Source: Prunus persica
Lineage: Eukaryota > Streptophyta > Magnoliopsida > Rosales > Rosaceae
Direction of reading: 5' to 3'
Length of the DNA stretch: 64,000 nt
Assembly: GCF_000346465.2 (NCBI RefSeq)
Contig: NC_034010.1
Location: 2,220,356-2,284,355 of the forward strand
Positions 9,929 to 21,017 of this stretch are shown here, piece by piece (the stretch's first letter is position 1; the number at the start of each line of letters is the position of its first letter). The translations under genes and the position numbers were made by a program. Under the pieces are notes generated by a model. It saw only the letters and a list, made by a program, of their open reading frames with translations. It did no database searches and had not been told where the DNA came from.

Positions 9929-12900
9929 AGCTGTTAGTCTGGAATAGCCGAGGTAGTGCCTGACATGGCTTTATTATCCAAACCCTATTTTATATTAGTA
10001 TTCTTTGCTTAGATGTTTTATGTATTTTAGATTCCAGGGCCTCTCAGGATCAGGCTGATCGCTTGGTCCAGAGGTTGGGTTTTAGCTGTAATTTTTGTAT
10101 CCCCTCTAGTGGCCAATGTAGGGGGATTATCTTGATGTGGAATCTTACTATCTTTAATAAAGTATTTTGAATTATTATGAGCATTACATAAACTGTGAGC
10201 TACAAGATTTAACTACCAATAAAAGTTGGACCACAACTTTCATCTATGCTTACCCTCAAAAAACCAAACAGATTAATCTGTGGAGATATATTATTTCTTT
10301 AAAACTAGTGTTTAATCACCCTTGGCTTTTGCTTGGTGATTTTAACAACATTTGCTCTTCAAATTAAAAGGTGGGTGGTTCTCTTGCAAATTCTCAAGCC
10401 ATAAGAAATTTCAATAAGTTTATAGATGATTGTGAAGTGTTTTCCATGACTGCTTTTGGTGTTCCTTTTACTTGGTGTAATGGTCATCGTGACAATACCA
10501 TTATTTACAAAAGATTAGACCGGTGCTCTTGCTAACCCGGATTGGTTGAGACTTCACCCTCATTCTGAACTCCAAAACTTACCCATTGTGAGATCTGACC
10601 ATGGTCCCATTTTCCTAAAGTGTAACCGTTCCTCTAAAAGAATCCCTAAAGATTTTAAGTTTGAACCATGTGACTAGCCCACAAGGATTTTGATCAAGTC
10701 GTTTCCCAAGGTTGGAATTGCTCCTATGTTGGAGATGCTGCCCAGCAGATTCGAACCTGCTGTAATACCTTCAAGCACCAACTTAAAACTTGGAATAGAA
10801 GTGTGTTTGGAGACATGTTACATAAACTTAGAATCACCCAAGACAACTTAGCTTTAATAATCCAAGAGCAATTGGCTCAAAATCCCTTTAACCCTTTCCT
10901 CTTAGACCAAGACTTAAACTTAAACACTGAGTTGAAACTTCTGCTTGAACAGGAAGAGGTTTTCTATGCCCAAAACGCTAGAGCTAACTGGCTCCAGTTG
11001 GGGCACAAAAATACCAAATATTTTCACACCCAAGCCCTCATAAGGAGAAAACGCAATCAATTTCTTAAATTAGGGATCTGAATGGCCTTTGGGTTGAAGG
11101 TGAAACCCTTCTGGATGCTTTCATTCAAGCTTTTAAAACTAGATTTACGGCTGAGCAGCCCCTGAATCGTCACTTGATGTCGGAGTTTCTCCAAGTGATT
11201 GAGCCTTGTGTCACTAATTCAGATAATGAGAATCTCTTGGCTCCCGTCTCAGATTTTGAATTAGAATGTGCTATAAAAAGTATTGGCCCTCTTAAAGCTC
11301 TTGGGCCATATGGTTTACAAGCTATTTTCTACCAGAATTGTTGGGACAATACTAAACATTTGGTGAAAAGTCTAATCAATGATTTTATTTCAAACAACAT
11401 TCCCTTACAGGACATTAACCATACTAACATAGCCCTCATTCCCAAAGTAGCCTCTCCAGAGTCGGTTAACCAGTTTAGACCGAATAGTTTATGCAATGTC
11501 TCTTACAAGATCATAACTAAAAGTCCTTGTTAGTCAGCTTAGGCCTATTCTTTCGAAGTGCATATCCAAAAACCAAGGTGCCTTTGCCACGGAAGATCCA
11601 TTTTTGACAACATTCTTATTGCTCATGAATTGTTCCATGATTTTAAGCATAAGAAAGGCTCTAGGGGTGCTATGGCTGTTAAACTTGACCTTGGAAAAGC
11701 CTATGATTTACTTGATTTGGAGTATATTAGAGGGTTCCTGGCTCAATTTGGTTTTAGTATTAATTGGTGTGGTCGGATTATGAATTGTGTTTCAAATACT
11801 TCTTTTTCTATGTTGATTAATGGATCTCCTTATGGCCATTTTAAGGCTTCTAGAGGAATTTGTCAAGGCGATCCTCTATCTCCTTACATCTTTATACTTT
11901 GCATGGAGCCTTTTATAAGGCACTTTAATTTGCTAGCTCAGAATCCTAAATCTAATGTAGGTCTCCTCTCTCCTCTAACCTGGTTTTTGTTGATAAGTGT
12001 CTCATTTTTGCCAGGTCCACGGCTGTCACTGCTAGAAATATCAATCACTTGTTGGATAATTTTTCTAAAGTGTCAGGGCAGCAAATAAATCTGCATAAGT
12101 CAACCATCTTTTTTTTCTGGTAATGTCCTTTCTCAAGCTCGAAATGCTATGAGCAACCTCTTGCAGATTCAACATAAAACCACCCTTGGTCGTTATCTGG
12201 GCATTCATAATATTGTTTTTTGGAAAGATCCTACTAATGCCAAGATGATGATAGATAGAATTCGGTCCAAACTTGCCGGCTGGAAGGCTCATTCTTTATC
12301 TAGGGCGGGGTGGCTAACCTTAATTAAGGCTAGTATTACGGGTGTCCCCAACCACATGCTTTCGTGTTTTAAGTGTCCTAAGCAAGTCTGTAAGGAAATG
12401 AACTCATGTTGTAGACTTTTCTTATGGGGCAATAATACTAAAGTCCCCCCTGTTGCTTGGAAAGACATCTGTTTGCCTTAAAATTTGGGAGGGCTTGAGG
12501 TCCGATCTGCGGACCTCTTTAATCAAGCCGCTTTAGCAAAATTAGGCTAGATCTGTTTAACTGATTCTTCACATTGGTGGGCTTAGATTGTGACTAAGAA
12601 GTACCTTAAGAAGGATGGGTTTCTTGATGTTGCTAAAAAGACTGTGCATTCGGCAACTTGGAAAGCCATCCTTGATGCGCGCTCTGTGCTTCACAAAGGT
12701 ATAAGATGGATTGTAGGTAATGGTCAATCCATCCCTTTCTGGACTGCTAATTGGGTCTTTCTTTTTCCTTTATTAGATTTAATTCCTGTTTTTCTCAGAA
12801 ATAATCATAATTTGAATGCTAAAGTGTCAGATTTTATTCAATACCAGGTTTGGCAACAAGACAAGCTTACTCAAGTGACCGATGATGATATTATAGAAAA

Positions 12901-13305
12901 AAATTTAACCATTCCTTTGCCCTTAGCCCCTTTGCAGGACAAGTTAATTTGGGGGCCTGACCCTAATGGAAAGTTCTCTATAAAATCTGCTTACAATTTA
13001 CAATTGCAGGGTAAGCATAGTCACCCAAAGTCCCCCATTTTGAAGAAAATGTGGAGTTTAACTCTCCCCCCCAAAGTCAAGATTTTTGCATGGCTTCTTA
13101 TCAAGAAAAGACTACAAGTTTGAAGCCATCTATACAAATATTTGCCTAATATCAATCTAGAATGCCCTCTGTGTAAGAATCATATGGAGACTATTAACCA
13201 CTTAATTTTTGAATGTCAGTTTGCAATGAACATTTGGAGATGCATGCATTTTTTCCCCAAAGATGCTCAATAGAATTTTGATGGCATTGAGTGGTTGGCT
13301 CTGCT

Positions 13306-13576
13306 TGTAACATCCCACATCGACCAACAGAGAGGGGGTAATGTGCCTTATATGTACATGCCCGCCTTCATCTAGCATGAGGCCTTTTAAGAGCTCACTG
13401 GCTTCGGAGTCATGGGAACTCCGAAGTTAAGCGAGTTGGGGGCTAGAGCAATCCCAGGATAGGTGACCCACTAGGAAGTTGCTCGTGAGTTCCCATAAAC
13501 AAAACCATAAGGGCAGAGATGGGGGTCCAAAGAGGACAATATCGTGCTAAGGCAGAGCTGATCCCGGGATGTGACA
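13306..13576 (+). repeat. Cassandra left LTR with 5S-rRNA-like segment
   Basis: Within the LTR, about 13380-13495 resembles plant 5S rRNA: AACTCCGAAGTTAAGCGAG, then a TTGGGGGCTAGAG stretch and GGATAGGTGACC, which correspond to the internal RNA polymerase III promoter boxes. It is not a working 5S gene. Confidence 0.9.
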
Positions 13577-13651
13577 ATTTGGTATCAGAGCCACTCTGCC
13601 TTATGGTGCGAGTGTGTTGACGAGGACGTCGGGCCCCTAAAGGAGGTGGAT

Positions 13652-13922
13652 TGTAATATCCCACATCGACCAACGGAAAGGGGGTAATGTACCTTATATG
13701 TACATGCCCGCCTCCATCTAGCACGAGGCCTTTTGGGAGCTCACTGGCTTCGGAGTTATGGAAACTCCGAAGTTAAGCAAGTTGGGGGCTAGAGCAATCC
13801 CAGGATGGGTGACTCATTGGGAAGTTGCTCGTAAGTTCCCATGAACAAAACCGTGAGGGTAGAAAGAGGGGCCCAAAGCGGACAACATCGTGCTATGGCG
13901 GAGCCGATCCTGGGATGTGACA
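13652..13922 (+). repeat. Cassandra right LTR with 5S-rRNA-like segment
   Basis: Same length (271 bp) as the left LTR, with scattered substitutions. The 5S-like part lies at about 13727-13842 and keeps GGATGGGTGACTC, closer to the plant 5S C-box than the left copy. Confidence 0.9.
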
Positions 13923-14685
13923 CTGCTACCTCATACCAAGGCTTCAGATGGCCCTAATGTTCTATCCAAAGTTCTCCTTCTTTGCTGGCAGATCTAGGAA
14001 GCTAGAAACAATTGTATTTTTAAAGATATTGTGCCGCACCCAGCTAGAGCCCTTCTTGTGGCTAGGCGCATTGGGTTGGATTACTGGAAGATTAATTCAT
14101 GTCCTCCTCGGAAGTCCAATGGGTTAATTAACATAAAGTGGCAGCCTCCACCTCTGGACTGGATTAAAGTGAATTTTGATGGTTCGGTGCGTGGTAATTT
14201 GGCTGCAACGGGTTTTGTGATTCGTGACTAGAATGGTAATGTTCGATTAGCTGGCGCTAAAAACTCAGGTCAAGTGTCAATTACAGTTGCGGAGTGTTTA
14301 GCTCTTCGGGATGGCCTGGCCCATGCCATTCATAATGGTTGGAGGAAGATCCTGGTGGAAGGCGATTCAAAGCTTATCATTGATTATGTCAACAATGTGG
14401 TTTCGGTTCCTTGGAGCATCAGTCTCCTTGTGCAAGACATTTGGGTGCTGAGTTCTTATTGCGAGGATATTTCTTTTCAGCACATCTTTCGGGAGGCTAA
14501 TTTTACTGCAGATGATGTTGCTAGTTTAGGCCATAATCTTGCCCCTTCCCGGCTGTGGGATCGTGGGCTTCCTCTAAGTTGTTCGGTTTCGTTTTATTTT
14601 GACTTGGTGGGGCCTGCGTGCCCTCGTAGTCTCCGGTTGTAGTTTATTTCATTTTCCTGATAAATAAAAAAACATTATTGTAGCC

Positions 14686-15770
14686 CTTCTTTATAACAGT
14701 ATTAATTTTTCTTTTCCAGTTTGTATTCAGGTAAAGTGGATGGTTATAATTCTCAAAACAACACACACAAGGTGAATCAATATGACTAGTTTCAAACAAC
14801 AATTTCTGTAGTTCAGCAACTACGTGGAAATTTTTTTAGAGAATAAAGTACCATCATTGCTAACCTGTTACTATTAGGCATGTGATCCATAACTTCCGGG
14901 ATAGTGTATTAGGGTATATCAGGGTATTTTTGGTAGTTAAATAGGGTGTACTTAGTTAATTATACATTTCCATTAAAATATTAGGATGTACTTAGATTGT
15001 GTACTCAATAAATTTTATAGTTCATTTAGCAGCACTAAAAAAAATATAAGAAAACTGAAAAGTGAGTTTTCAATGAAGTCTAGTATAATTTCTATGCATC
15101 ACGAGTAGTGGCATAGACATTTGAGTTAATTTTGTATTTTTTATATAGTTTTCCGTAAAATACATGTCATTTTAAGTAATTAAGAAAAATTTTAAAAAAA
15201 ATGTAATATTTTTTTTGCTTCCTAATAATAAAGGAAGACCTCGTTTAAAATTTGCTAGTACATCTTTAAAATTTATAGAATGCATATAAGCTGGCCAAAA
15301 AGTCTACCCCAATGAAAAATGACATTGAATTGTAGATTATTGATCTCAAATCCGAACCCCTATGACACCTTAGTAGTTTGTGTGTGTGAGGAACCACCTC
15401 CCCCTTATAGTGGTTTCGGTTTTAGATTCGGACAAGAGAAAGTTGTAAGTATTTAGCAAACTTGTGTCTATTACACACATAATCCTATATGTTACAAACT
15501 CATTTTTTGTTGAAAAACAAATTATCAAGTACTATTATGTATCTTGATTGAAAAATCAAACATCTAATAGTAATTGAGTGTTACTAACTTTTTTTTCATA
15601 GAAATATTTACTTTGGCTGCCTAAATGTTTTAGCATTATGGGCAACACTTTAATGGGCTTAGCGACGACACCTCCCAAAAATGGAAATTAAAGGCTATTC
15701 TAAAAATCTGATCCAAATTCTACAATGTCAAACTTCAGTTCCCTCAAGATTGCATTCAAGTATTTAATAA
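14686..15770. other. Non-coding AT-rich stretch
   Basis: No gene is visible. It holds the right end of the 8.35-kb insertion (15002-15038) and one copy of a dispersed repeat at about 15305-15415. Confidence 0.5.
15305..15415 (+). repeat. Dispersed repeat, possible SINE (copy 1 of 3)
   Basis: This stretch shares the order GTGAAAAATGACATTGA-like word, ACAGATTA-like word, a TCAAATCC-like word resembling a pol III B-box, then TAGTTTGTGTGTGAG with the copies at 40945 and 41683. The identity is moderate and the family is not recognised. Confidence 0.35.
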
Positions 15771-16133
15771 CCCATTTGATAACTATTTCAATTTTAATTT
15801 TTAGTGTTTATTTTTTATGTTAAAGTGTAGGATGAAAAGAGGGTGTACAAGAATAAAGATTAGATTAAGAGGGAAGATGAGAGGAGAGGATGGGAGGGAG
15901 GAGTAACAAAAGTGAAAACTAAAACTAAAAACTGAAATCTATGTGAAATTATTTTCACTTTCAAGTTTTTTTTTTTAAAAAATATAATTTTTGTTACTCC
16001 TCCCTCGCATCCTCCCAACCATTCTCTCTCTCAATCTCAACCTCACTCCCATTCTCACTCTCATTTTCCTCTATACTTTAGCACAAAAAATGAAAACTAA
16101 AAACTAAAATTGAAATGGTTATCAAATGGGGCC
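15771..16133. mobile_element. Tourist-like MITE A
   Basis: This 363-bp element has inverted ends (CCCATTTGATAAC and GTTATCAAATGGG) and TAA on both sides (15768-15770, 16134-16136), as expected for PIF/Harbinger-type insertions. The interior is a large palindrome with GTAACAAAAGTGAAAAC-like and GTTACTCCTCCC-like arms. It has no coding capacity. Confidence 0.75.
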
Positions 16134-16297
16134 TAAGAACTTAAGTTCATTTTTCCAACTTTTAAGCAGTTAGAATCACACATAATCTTCGAGAAATCAT
16201 TATGGTAGCAGACGTTCTAGTAAATTTAAGACATACTCTTAATCATATTTGTATTTGGGTACTTCCCTTATCCTGTGTCATATTGATTAAAATTTTA

Positions 16298-16631
16298 AGG
16301 TTCGTTTGATAACCATTTCAGCTTTAGTTTTTAGTTTTTATTTTTTGTATTACAGTATAAAAGAAAATGAGAGTTAGGATGAGATTGAGAGAGAGGATGA
16401 GAGGGGACGATGGGAGAGAAAAGTAATAAAAGTGAAAACAAAACTTGAAAGTGAAAACAATTTCAAATATATTTCAGTTTTTAATTTTTGTTTTCACTTT
16501 GGTTACTACTTCTTCTCATCCTCCCCTCTCATCTTCTCTCTCAATCTCATCTTCAGTCTCATTTTCTTCTATACTTTGGCACAAAAAATGAAAACTAAAA
16601 ACTAAAATAAAATTAGTTATCAAACGGGCCC
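16298..16631. mobile_element. Tourist-like MITE B, same family as A
   Basis: This 334-bp element has ends CGTTTGATAACC and GTTATCAAACG and TTA on both sides (16295-16297, 16632-16634). The interior matches MITE A and the partial copy at 42082. It lies 164 bp from MITE A and 89 bp from the Mutator-like element. Confidence 0.75.
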
Positions 16632-16785
16632 TTAGTTTTTTGGTTTTAATATCCGTTGGGACTTTTTTTTTTTTCCATAGTAATATACTTTGTATTTCTA
16701 GTAATAATAAATAAATAAAAGGACAAACTACCCAATCTATAAGGTCATTTTCAAGTTCATACCCGATTTTAGGGACATTTACCAA

Positions 16786-18167
16786 TACATACTCAACCTC
16801 ACGAAACCCTACAATTTGCCCCCCTCCATTAGCCAAATTGTTAGTGAGTCTGTTAAATGTTGACGTGTCAAAAGTGGGACCCTTTTTTGATGATGTGGAC
16901 TTCCACGTAAACCAAAAATTAATGAAAAATTATTTTACTGTTTAATTTTTTTATAATATATATATATATATATCTCTCTCTCTCACAGAACCCAGAACCA
17001 TCCCAACCCCATCGCAACCCCAGCCACCCCACAATCCACGAACCCAGCCTCGCTGCAACTCAGGAAATTGAGCTTAGTGTCCCTTTTACCTATGCCATGA
17101 TGCTCACGGGCAGCTTATCTCTAATTGGGTTTCCTTTTCTAACTGGATCTTATCATTGTTCATTTCGCCTCTATTTCTATTGGGCGGCAATCTCGCTTTA
17201 ACCACAAATATGTTGAATGAAGACAACTTGCTTACTCTTAGCCACTACATACTCAACCTCACGGAAACCCTACAATTTGCCCCCCATCCATTAGCCAAAC
17301 TGTTAGTGAGTCTGTTAAATGTTGACGTGTCAAAAGTGGGACCCTTTTTTGATGATGTGGACTTCCACGTAAACCAAAACTTAATGAAAAATTATTTTAC
17401 TGTTTAATTTTTTTATAATATATATATATATATATATCTCTCTCTCTCACAGAACCCAGAACCATCCCAACCCCATCGCAACCCCAGCCACCCCACAATC
17501 CACGAACCCAGCCTCGCTGCAACTCAGGAAATTGAGCTTAGTGTCCCTTTTACCTATGCCATGATGCTCACGGGCAACTTATCTCTAATTGGATTTCCTT
17601 TTCTAACTGGATCTTATCATTGTTCATTTCGCCTCTATTTCTATTGGGCGGCAATCTCGCTTTAACCACAAATATGTTGAATAAAGACAACTTGCTTACT
17701 CTTAGCCACTACATACTCAACCTCACGGAAACCCTACAATTTGCCCCCCTTCATTAGCCAAACTGTTAGTGAGTCTGTTAAATGTTGATGTGTCAAAAGT
17801 GGGACCCTTTTTTGATGATGTGGACTTCCACGTAAACCAAAAATTAATGAAAAATTATTTTACTGTTTAATTTTTTTATAATATATATATATATATATCT
17901 CTCTCACAGAACCCAGAACCATCCCAACCCCATCGCAACCCCAGGCACCCCACAATCCACGAACCCAGCCTCGCTGCAACTCAGGAAATTGAGCTTAGTG
18001 TCCCTTTTACCTATGCCATGATGCTCACGGGCAGCTTATCTCTAATTGGATTTCCTTTTCTAACTGGATCTTATCATTGTTCATTTCGCCTCTATTTCTA
18101 TTGGGCGGCAATCTCGCTTTAACCACAAATATGTTAAATGAAGACAACTTGCTTACTCTTAGCCACT
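16786..18167 (+). repeat. Three tandem copies of a 460-bp unit from the left TIR
   Basis: Units start TACATACTCAACCTCACG at 16786, 17246 and 17710 and are 460, 464 and 458 bp long. Each spans the inner part of the Mutator-like terminal repeat, an (AT)n(CT)n microsatellite and about 230 bp of adjoining sequence. They are almost identical, with differences mainly in the microsatellite and a few substitutions, so the triplication is recent. The outer 65 bp of the terminal repeat occurs only once. Confidence 0.93.
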
Positions 18168-18179
18168 AGTGTTTCCTTC

Positions 18180-19560
18180 TTCTTTTGAGTGCGGGGCGTG
18201 CCACCACCAAGCCAAGAATTTGGACTTGAATGGAATGTGAGTAGATGGATATGTTGCGTTCGAGATCAGACTTTAATCAAACGATTGTTAGACCGAGCAA
18301 GGAACCTCCTCACGGCCTAGGTTCTTTCACTATCTCGGGGTCAAGGCTTTATGTGAGCAACCAAATTATGTGGATTGGGTGGAGATGAAGATTGAAGGTA
18401 AAACGTAATGAAACAAAGAATAAGTGCGTAAAGTAAAGGTGCTTAAATTTAAATATAATTTAAAGATAAATGCCTAAAGTAAGTGCGTAAAATGTAAAGA
18501 CAAGAATAAAAGTGTAATAAAATAGATCAAAGGGATAAATAAACAAGAACGAAATAAGAACGATAAACTAAATTAAACTTGAATTTAAATTTAAAGAAAA
18601 TTCAATAACAATGAAAAGTAAAGCAATTGAAATAGACTTGAATTTGAAGGGCAAGATAATTTAAATTGCAAGAAAGTAAATTTACACTAGAAAAAAGAAG
18701 AACTTGCTACACTAAATGCTTGAAAATAAAATCCTAAGTCTAGGAAAAGAAAAGTGCGAGAGAAAAAGTAGGTTTGTCTGTTTGATGTTGTGTCTTCTGC
18801 CTTCGTTTGGTGAAGTTTATATAGGGCGTCTGTTGGCCCATGGGCTGGCCATTGAATGGCCAAGTATCAATTCTTTTAAAATTCTTTCCTTTTGAAGCCC
18901 TTTGAATCCGTGAGATCACATTAGTGGAATTATTCTAATTGCTTGATTCTCTTTTGTTTTGGAATACGCTGAACTATCAACAATCTCCTTGATTTATTTC
19001 CTTGTGAGGCCTAAGTCACATGCACATTGACCTCCGAAAATCTTAGGCATGAATCCGTGGCTTGGGTCGTGACCTAGGAGATTTCATCTTGACATCTAGT
19101 GGAACCTCGTGCCCCTTGAGTTTTTAGAATTCTAGAGTTTGCTAACCATCCGCCAAGATGGGTGGTATGGGAACTCCAAATATTTGGATGTTAGGCTTGG
19201 CCCTACGTTGGACTATATTTGAGTTCTCAAATATTCGAATATTGAGAACTTGGCGGACATACCTCTCGCCGAACTCCAACTCCCCCGGTGGAAATACCTC
19301 ATGCCGAACTTCAACTCCCTCAGCCCAACTTTGCTTGCCTAAGTGTTGCTAGGAGGGTGCCAAAGTGCCTAAGGAGAAAATCCGCCCCGGCCCAGCTTTT
19401 TGTAGAAAGAGTGGCCCACCAAGGTATTTAAGGAGTGCCGAGCCTAACTTTTTCAAAAGGAAGCATTCGGCCAATTTTGCAAAGGATACGCCGAGCTACT
19501 TTTGTAAGGATACGCCCAACCACTTTTGCAAAGGGAAGTGCCTGGCCATTTTTGCAAAAG
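18180..19560. other. LTR-like non-coding interior of the Mutator-like element
   Basis: An A-rich stretch with repeated GTGCGTAAA words (18420-18720) leads to a TATA-like GTTTATATAGGGCG (about 18818), then a GC-richer part with CCGAACTCCAACTCCC-type phrases. It resembles the LTR or leader of a retrotransposon, but I could not define a pair of LTRs. No protein is supported. Confidence 0.35.
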
Positions 19561-19566
19561 GAAGTG

Positions 19567-19770
19567 CCCGGACATATTTTTGAGAAGGCACCGCGGCTTT
19601 TAAAGAAAACACCTCAGCCGCATTTTTGAGAAGGCACCATGGCCTTTGAAGAAAACACATCGGCCGCATTTTTGAGAAGACACCATGACTTTTGAAGAAA
19701 AGACCTCGACCACCTTTTTGAGAAGGCACTATGGCCTTTGAAGAAAAGACCTTGACCACCTTTTTGAGAA
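19567..19770. repeat. 46-bp minisatellite
   Basis: About four units of 46 bp, each with TTTTTGAGAAGGCACCATGG and CTTTGAAGAAAACAC, run in tandem. Related shorter units (CCATTTTTGCAAAAGGAAG) lie just before. Long frames across this stretch on both strands come from the repeat and are not genes. Confidence 0.75.
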
Positions 19771-20189
19771 AGCACCTCGGTCGCTAGGAATTCTTCAGCG
19801 GCTAAGAATTCTCGGCTATTAAGAATTCTTCGGCCGCTAGGAATTCCTCCTTGCCAGATTGGATGAATTTTGACCACCCCCAAACAACTAGTTAGAAGGA
19901 AATTCCTTAACTTCGCTTATGCCCTTATGCAATACAGAAAGCAGGTGAGACGGGTTAAGATAACCTCTACTATGAAAATAGTAAGGATTATCTGGCCACT
20001 CCCCGTATTTTGGTTCTTCCACTTTCGATCCATTCCTAATTTTTCGCTTTGCATTCTTTTGTAACTTCAGTTCTTCTTCTTCTTCTTCTTCTTCTTTGAT
20101 TTCTTCTTATTCCTCTTTAGATTTCTGCGTTCTTAATTTCTGTTTGAAAACCCTAATTTTTTTTTAATGCCCTTCTTCTAAACTCAACA

Positions 20190-20507
20190 ATGGCGTCTTC
20201 CTCTTCAATCAAAATTGAGGTCTTCTCGGCTTGATTACTATGCAATTGAGTGATGCTGATTTCATGAAATGGAGATGTCATATTGAATCAGTTCTGCAAG
20301 GATTCAATTTATTTGGGTATTTTGATGGCTCTATTGTTCTTCCTCCCAAATTTGCACTTCTTGCTATATGGGGTGTTTCCTCTCAAATTACTGTAGCTTA
20401 TCAGGAGTGGCTCAAAATTGATACGGCGTTACTAAGTTTGCTCCTTACAACTCTCTCTGATGAGGTGATTGATTATGTAACTGGTACAAAGACGGCTTGT
20501 GAGGCTT
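20190..20507 (+). pseudogene. Copia-type gag fragment captured next to the right TIR
   Basis: The stretch starts MASSSSIKIEVFSA, stops, and resumes as LSDADFMKWRCHIESVLQGF with GYFDGS, EWLKIDTALLSLLL and TACEAWL. This is the N-terminal pattern of plant copia gag (UBN2/Retrotran_gag_2). It is cut off where the right terminal repeat of the Mutator-like element begins. A (TTC)n microsatellite lies just upstream (20069-20096). It is broken by at least one stop. Confidence 0.65.
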
Positions 20508-20890
20508 GGCTCGTGGATTGTGAGGTGGCTGGGGTTCCGACGAGGCTGGGTTCGTGAGTTGCGACGATGATGGCTGGAGATGGGGGTGAGGTTATGGTTG
20601 GGATGTTTCTGGGTTCTGAGAGAGAGAGAGAGAAAGAGATTTTTTAAATAATTTAAACAGTAAAATAATTTTTTTAATTAATTTTTGGTCCATGTGGAAG
20701 TCCACGTCATCAAAAAATGGATCCCACTTTTGACACATCAGCATTTAACAGACTCACTAACAGTTTGGCTAACGGAAGGGGGAAATTGTAGGATTTCCAT
20801 GAGGTTGAGTATGTACTGGTAAATCTCTATAAAATCGGGTATCAACTTAAAAATGACCATATAAATTAGAGGGTTTTATGTAGTTTGTCC

Positions 20891-21017
20891 TAAATAAAAA
20901 GTAGAACATTTTTGGGTGCCTAGAGAATTTCTCATTCGGACACCACTTACACTGTACGGACCAAAAGGGCCCAAAAGCCCTCGGCCTTGAAAACCAACAC
21001 GAAACAGAGCGCACTTA
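20891..21017. promoter_or_regulatory. Short spacer between two transposons with site-II-like motif
   Basis: Only 127 bp separate the Mutator-like and Harbinger elements. It contains GGGCCCAAAAGCCC at 20967-20980, which resembles the site II/TCP motifs of housekeeping promoters. It may be the original proximal promoter of the methyltransferase gene, pushed away by the Harbinger insertion. This is inference. Confidence 0.3.

Larger units (their letters stand above)
13306..13922 (+). mobile_element. Cassandra TRIM retrotransposon, complete, with CTGCT target duplication
   Basis: The element is 617 bp and flanked by the 5-bp duplication CTGCT (13301-13305 and 13923-13927). Two 271-bp LTRs start TGTAACATCC or TGTAATATCC and end GATGTGACA. 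A primer-binding site TGGTATCAGAGCC, complementary to initiator tRNA-Met, lies just after the left LTR (13580-13592), and a purine tract precedes the right LTR. It encodes nothing. Cassandra elements carry 5S-rRNA-like sequence in the LTRs and depend on other elements for movement. It inserted into the RNase H end of the LINE, so it is younger than the LINE. Confidence 0.95.
9925..14642 (+). pseudogene. LINE ORF2 remnant (endonuclease, reverse transcriptase, RNase H)
   Basis: ORF2 starts with MKLLVWNSRG at 9925, the usual APE-endonuclease opening, and hits a stop within 40 bp. Later pieces show the endonuclease motifs WLLLGDFN (about 10330) and SDHGPIF (about 10595). Reverse-transcriptase motif A (LDLGKAYD, about 11685) and motif B (GICQGDPLSPY, about 11858) follow. 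The catalytic FADD box reads FVDK near 11983-11996. A zf-RVT region runs to 13290. After the Cassandra insert the RNase H domain continues (VNFDGSVRG, AECLAL, EGDSKLII; 14170-14400). Multiple stops and frameshifts are visible. Confidence 0.88.
8083..14670 (+). mobile_element. L1-type LINE, inactive, interrupted by Cassandra
   Basis: The element is bounded by a 15-bp target duplication: 8068-8082 and 14671-14685, one mismatch. It ends in a short A-rich tail (14662-14670). Without the Cassandra insert and its extra 5 bp it is about 5.97 kb, the size expected for a full-length plant L1. It carries the remains of ORF1 and of ORF2 (endonuclease, reverse transcriptase, zf-RVT and RNase H). Many stops and frameshifts show that it can no longer move by itself. 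Confidence 0.9.
6689..15038. mobile_element. 8.35-kb insertion with 37-bp inverted ends (nested transposon island)
   Basis: The two ends are imperfect inverted repeats that begin GTGCTGCTAAA and end GAGTACAC (6689-6725 against 15002-15038, 32 of 37 positions matching by eye). Both sides are A-rich, so a target duplication cannot be called. Flank on both sides (about 6560-6665 and 15060-15090) continues as one uninterrupted sequence in the inverted paralogous region at 60300-60480, which therefore looks like an empty site. Inside are a smaller inverted-repeat element, a LINE and a Cassandra TRIM. No transposase belonging to the outer element is visible. Confidence 0.55.
16721..20890. mobile_element. 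Mutator-like element, 4.17 kb, perfect 9-bp TSD, long TIRs
   Basis: Both ends start GGACAAACTAC and are flanked by the identical 9-mer TAAATAAAA (16712-16720 and 20891-20899), the signature of Mutator-like elements. The terminal inverted repeats extend about 335-385 bp (16721 to about 17055, and about 20508 to 20890). There is no transposase. The interior holds two extra copies of most of the left terminal repeat plus adjacent sequence, an LTR-like region (18180-19560), a 46-bp minisatellite and a copia gag fragment. It is non-autonomous and Pack-MULE-like. Confidence 0.88.

Noticed and set aside
13380..13842. Two 5S rRNA genes
   Set aside because: They diverge from plant 5S and sit inside LTRs with primer site and target duplication, so they belong to Cassandra.
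19365..19883. Small genes on both strands around the 46-bp minisatellite
   Set aside because: Simultaneous open frames on both strands come from repeat periodicity.
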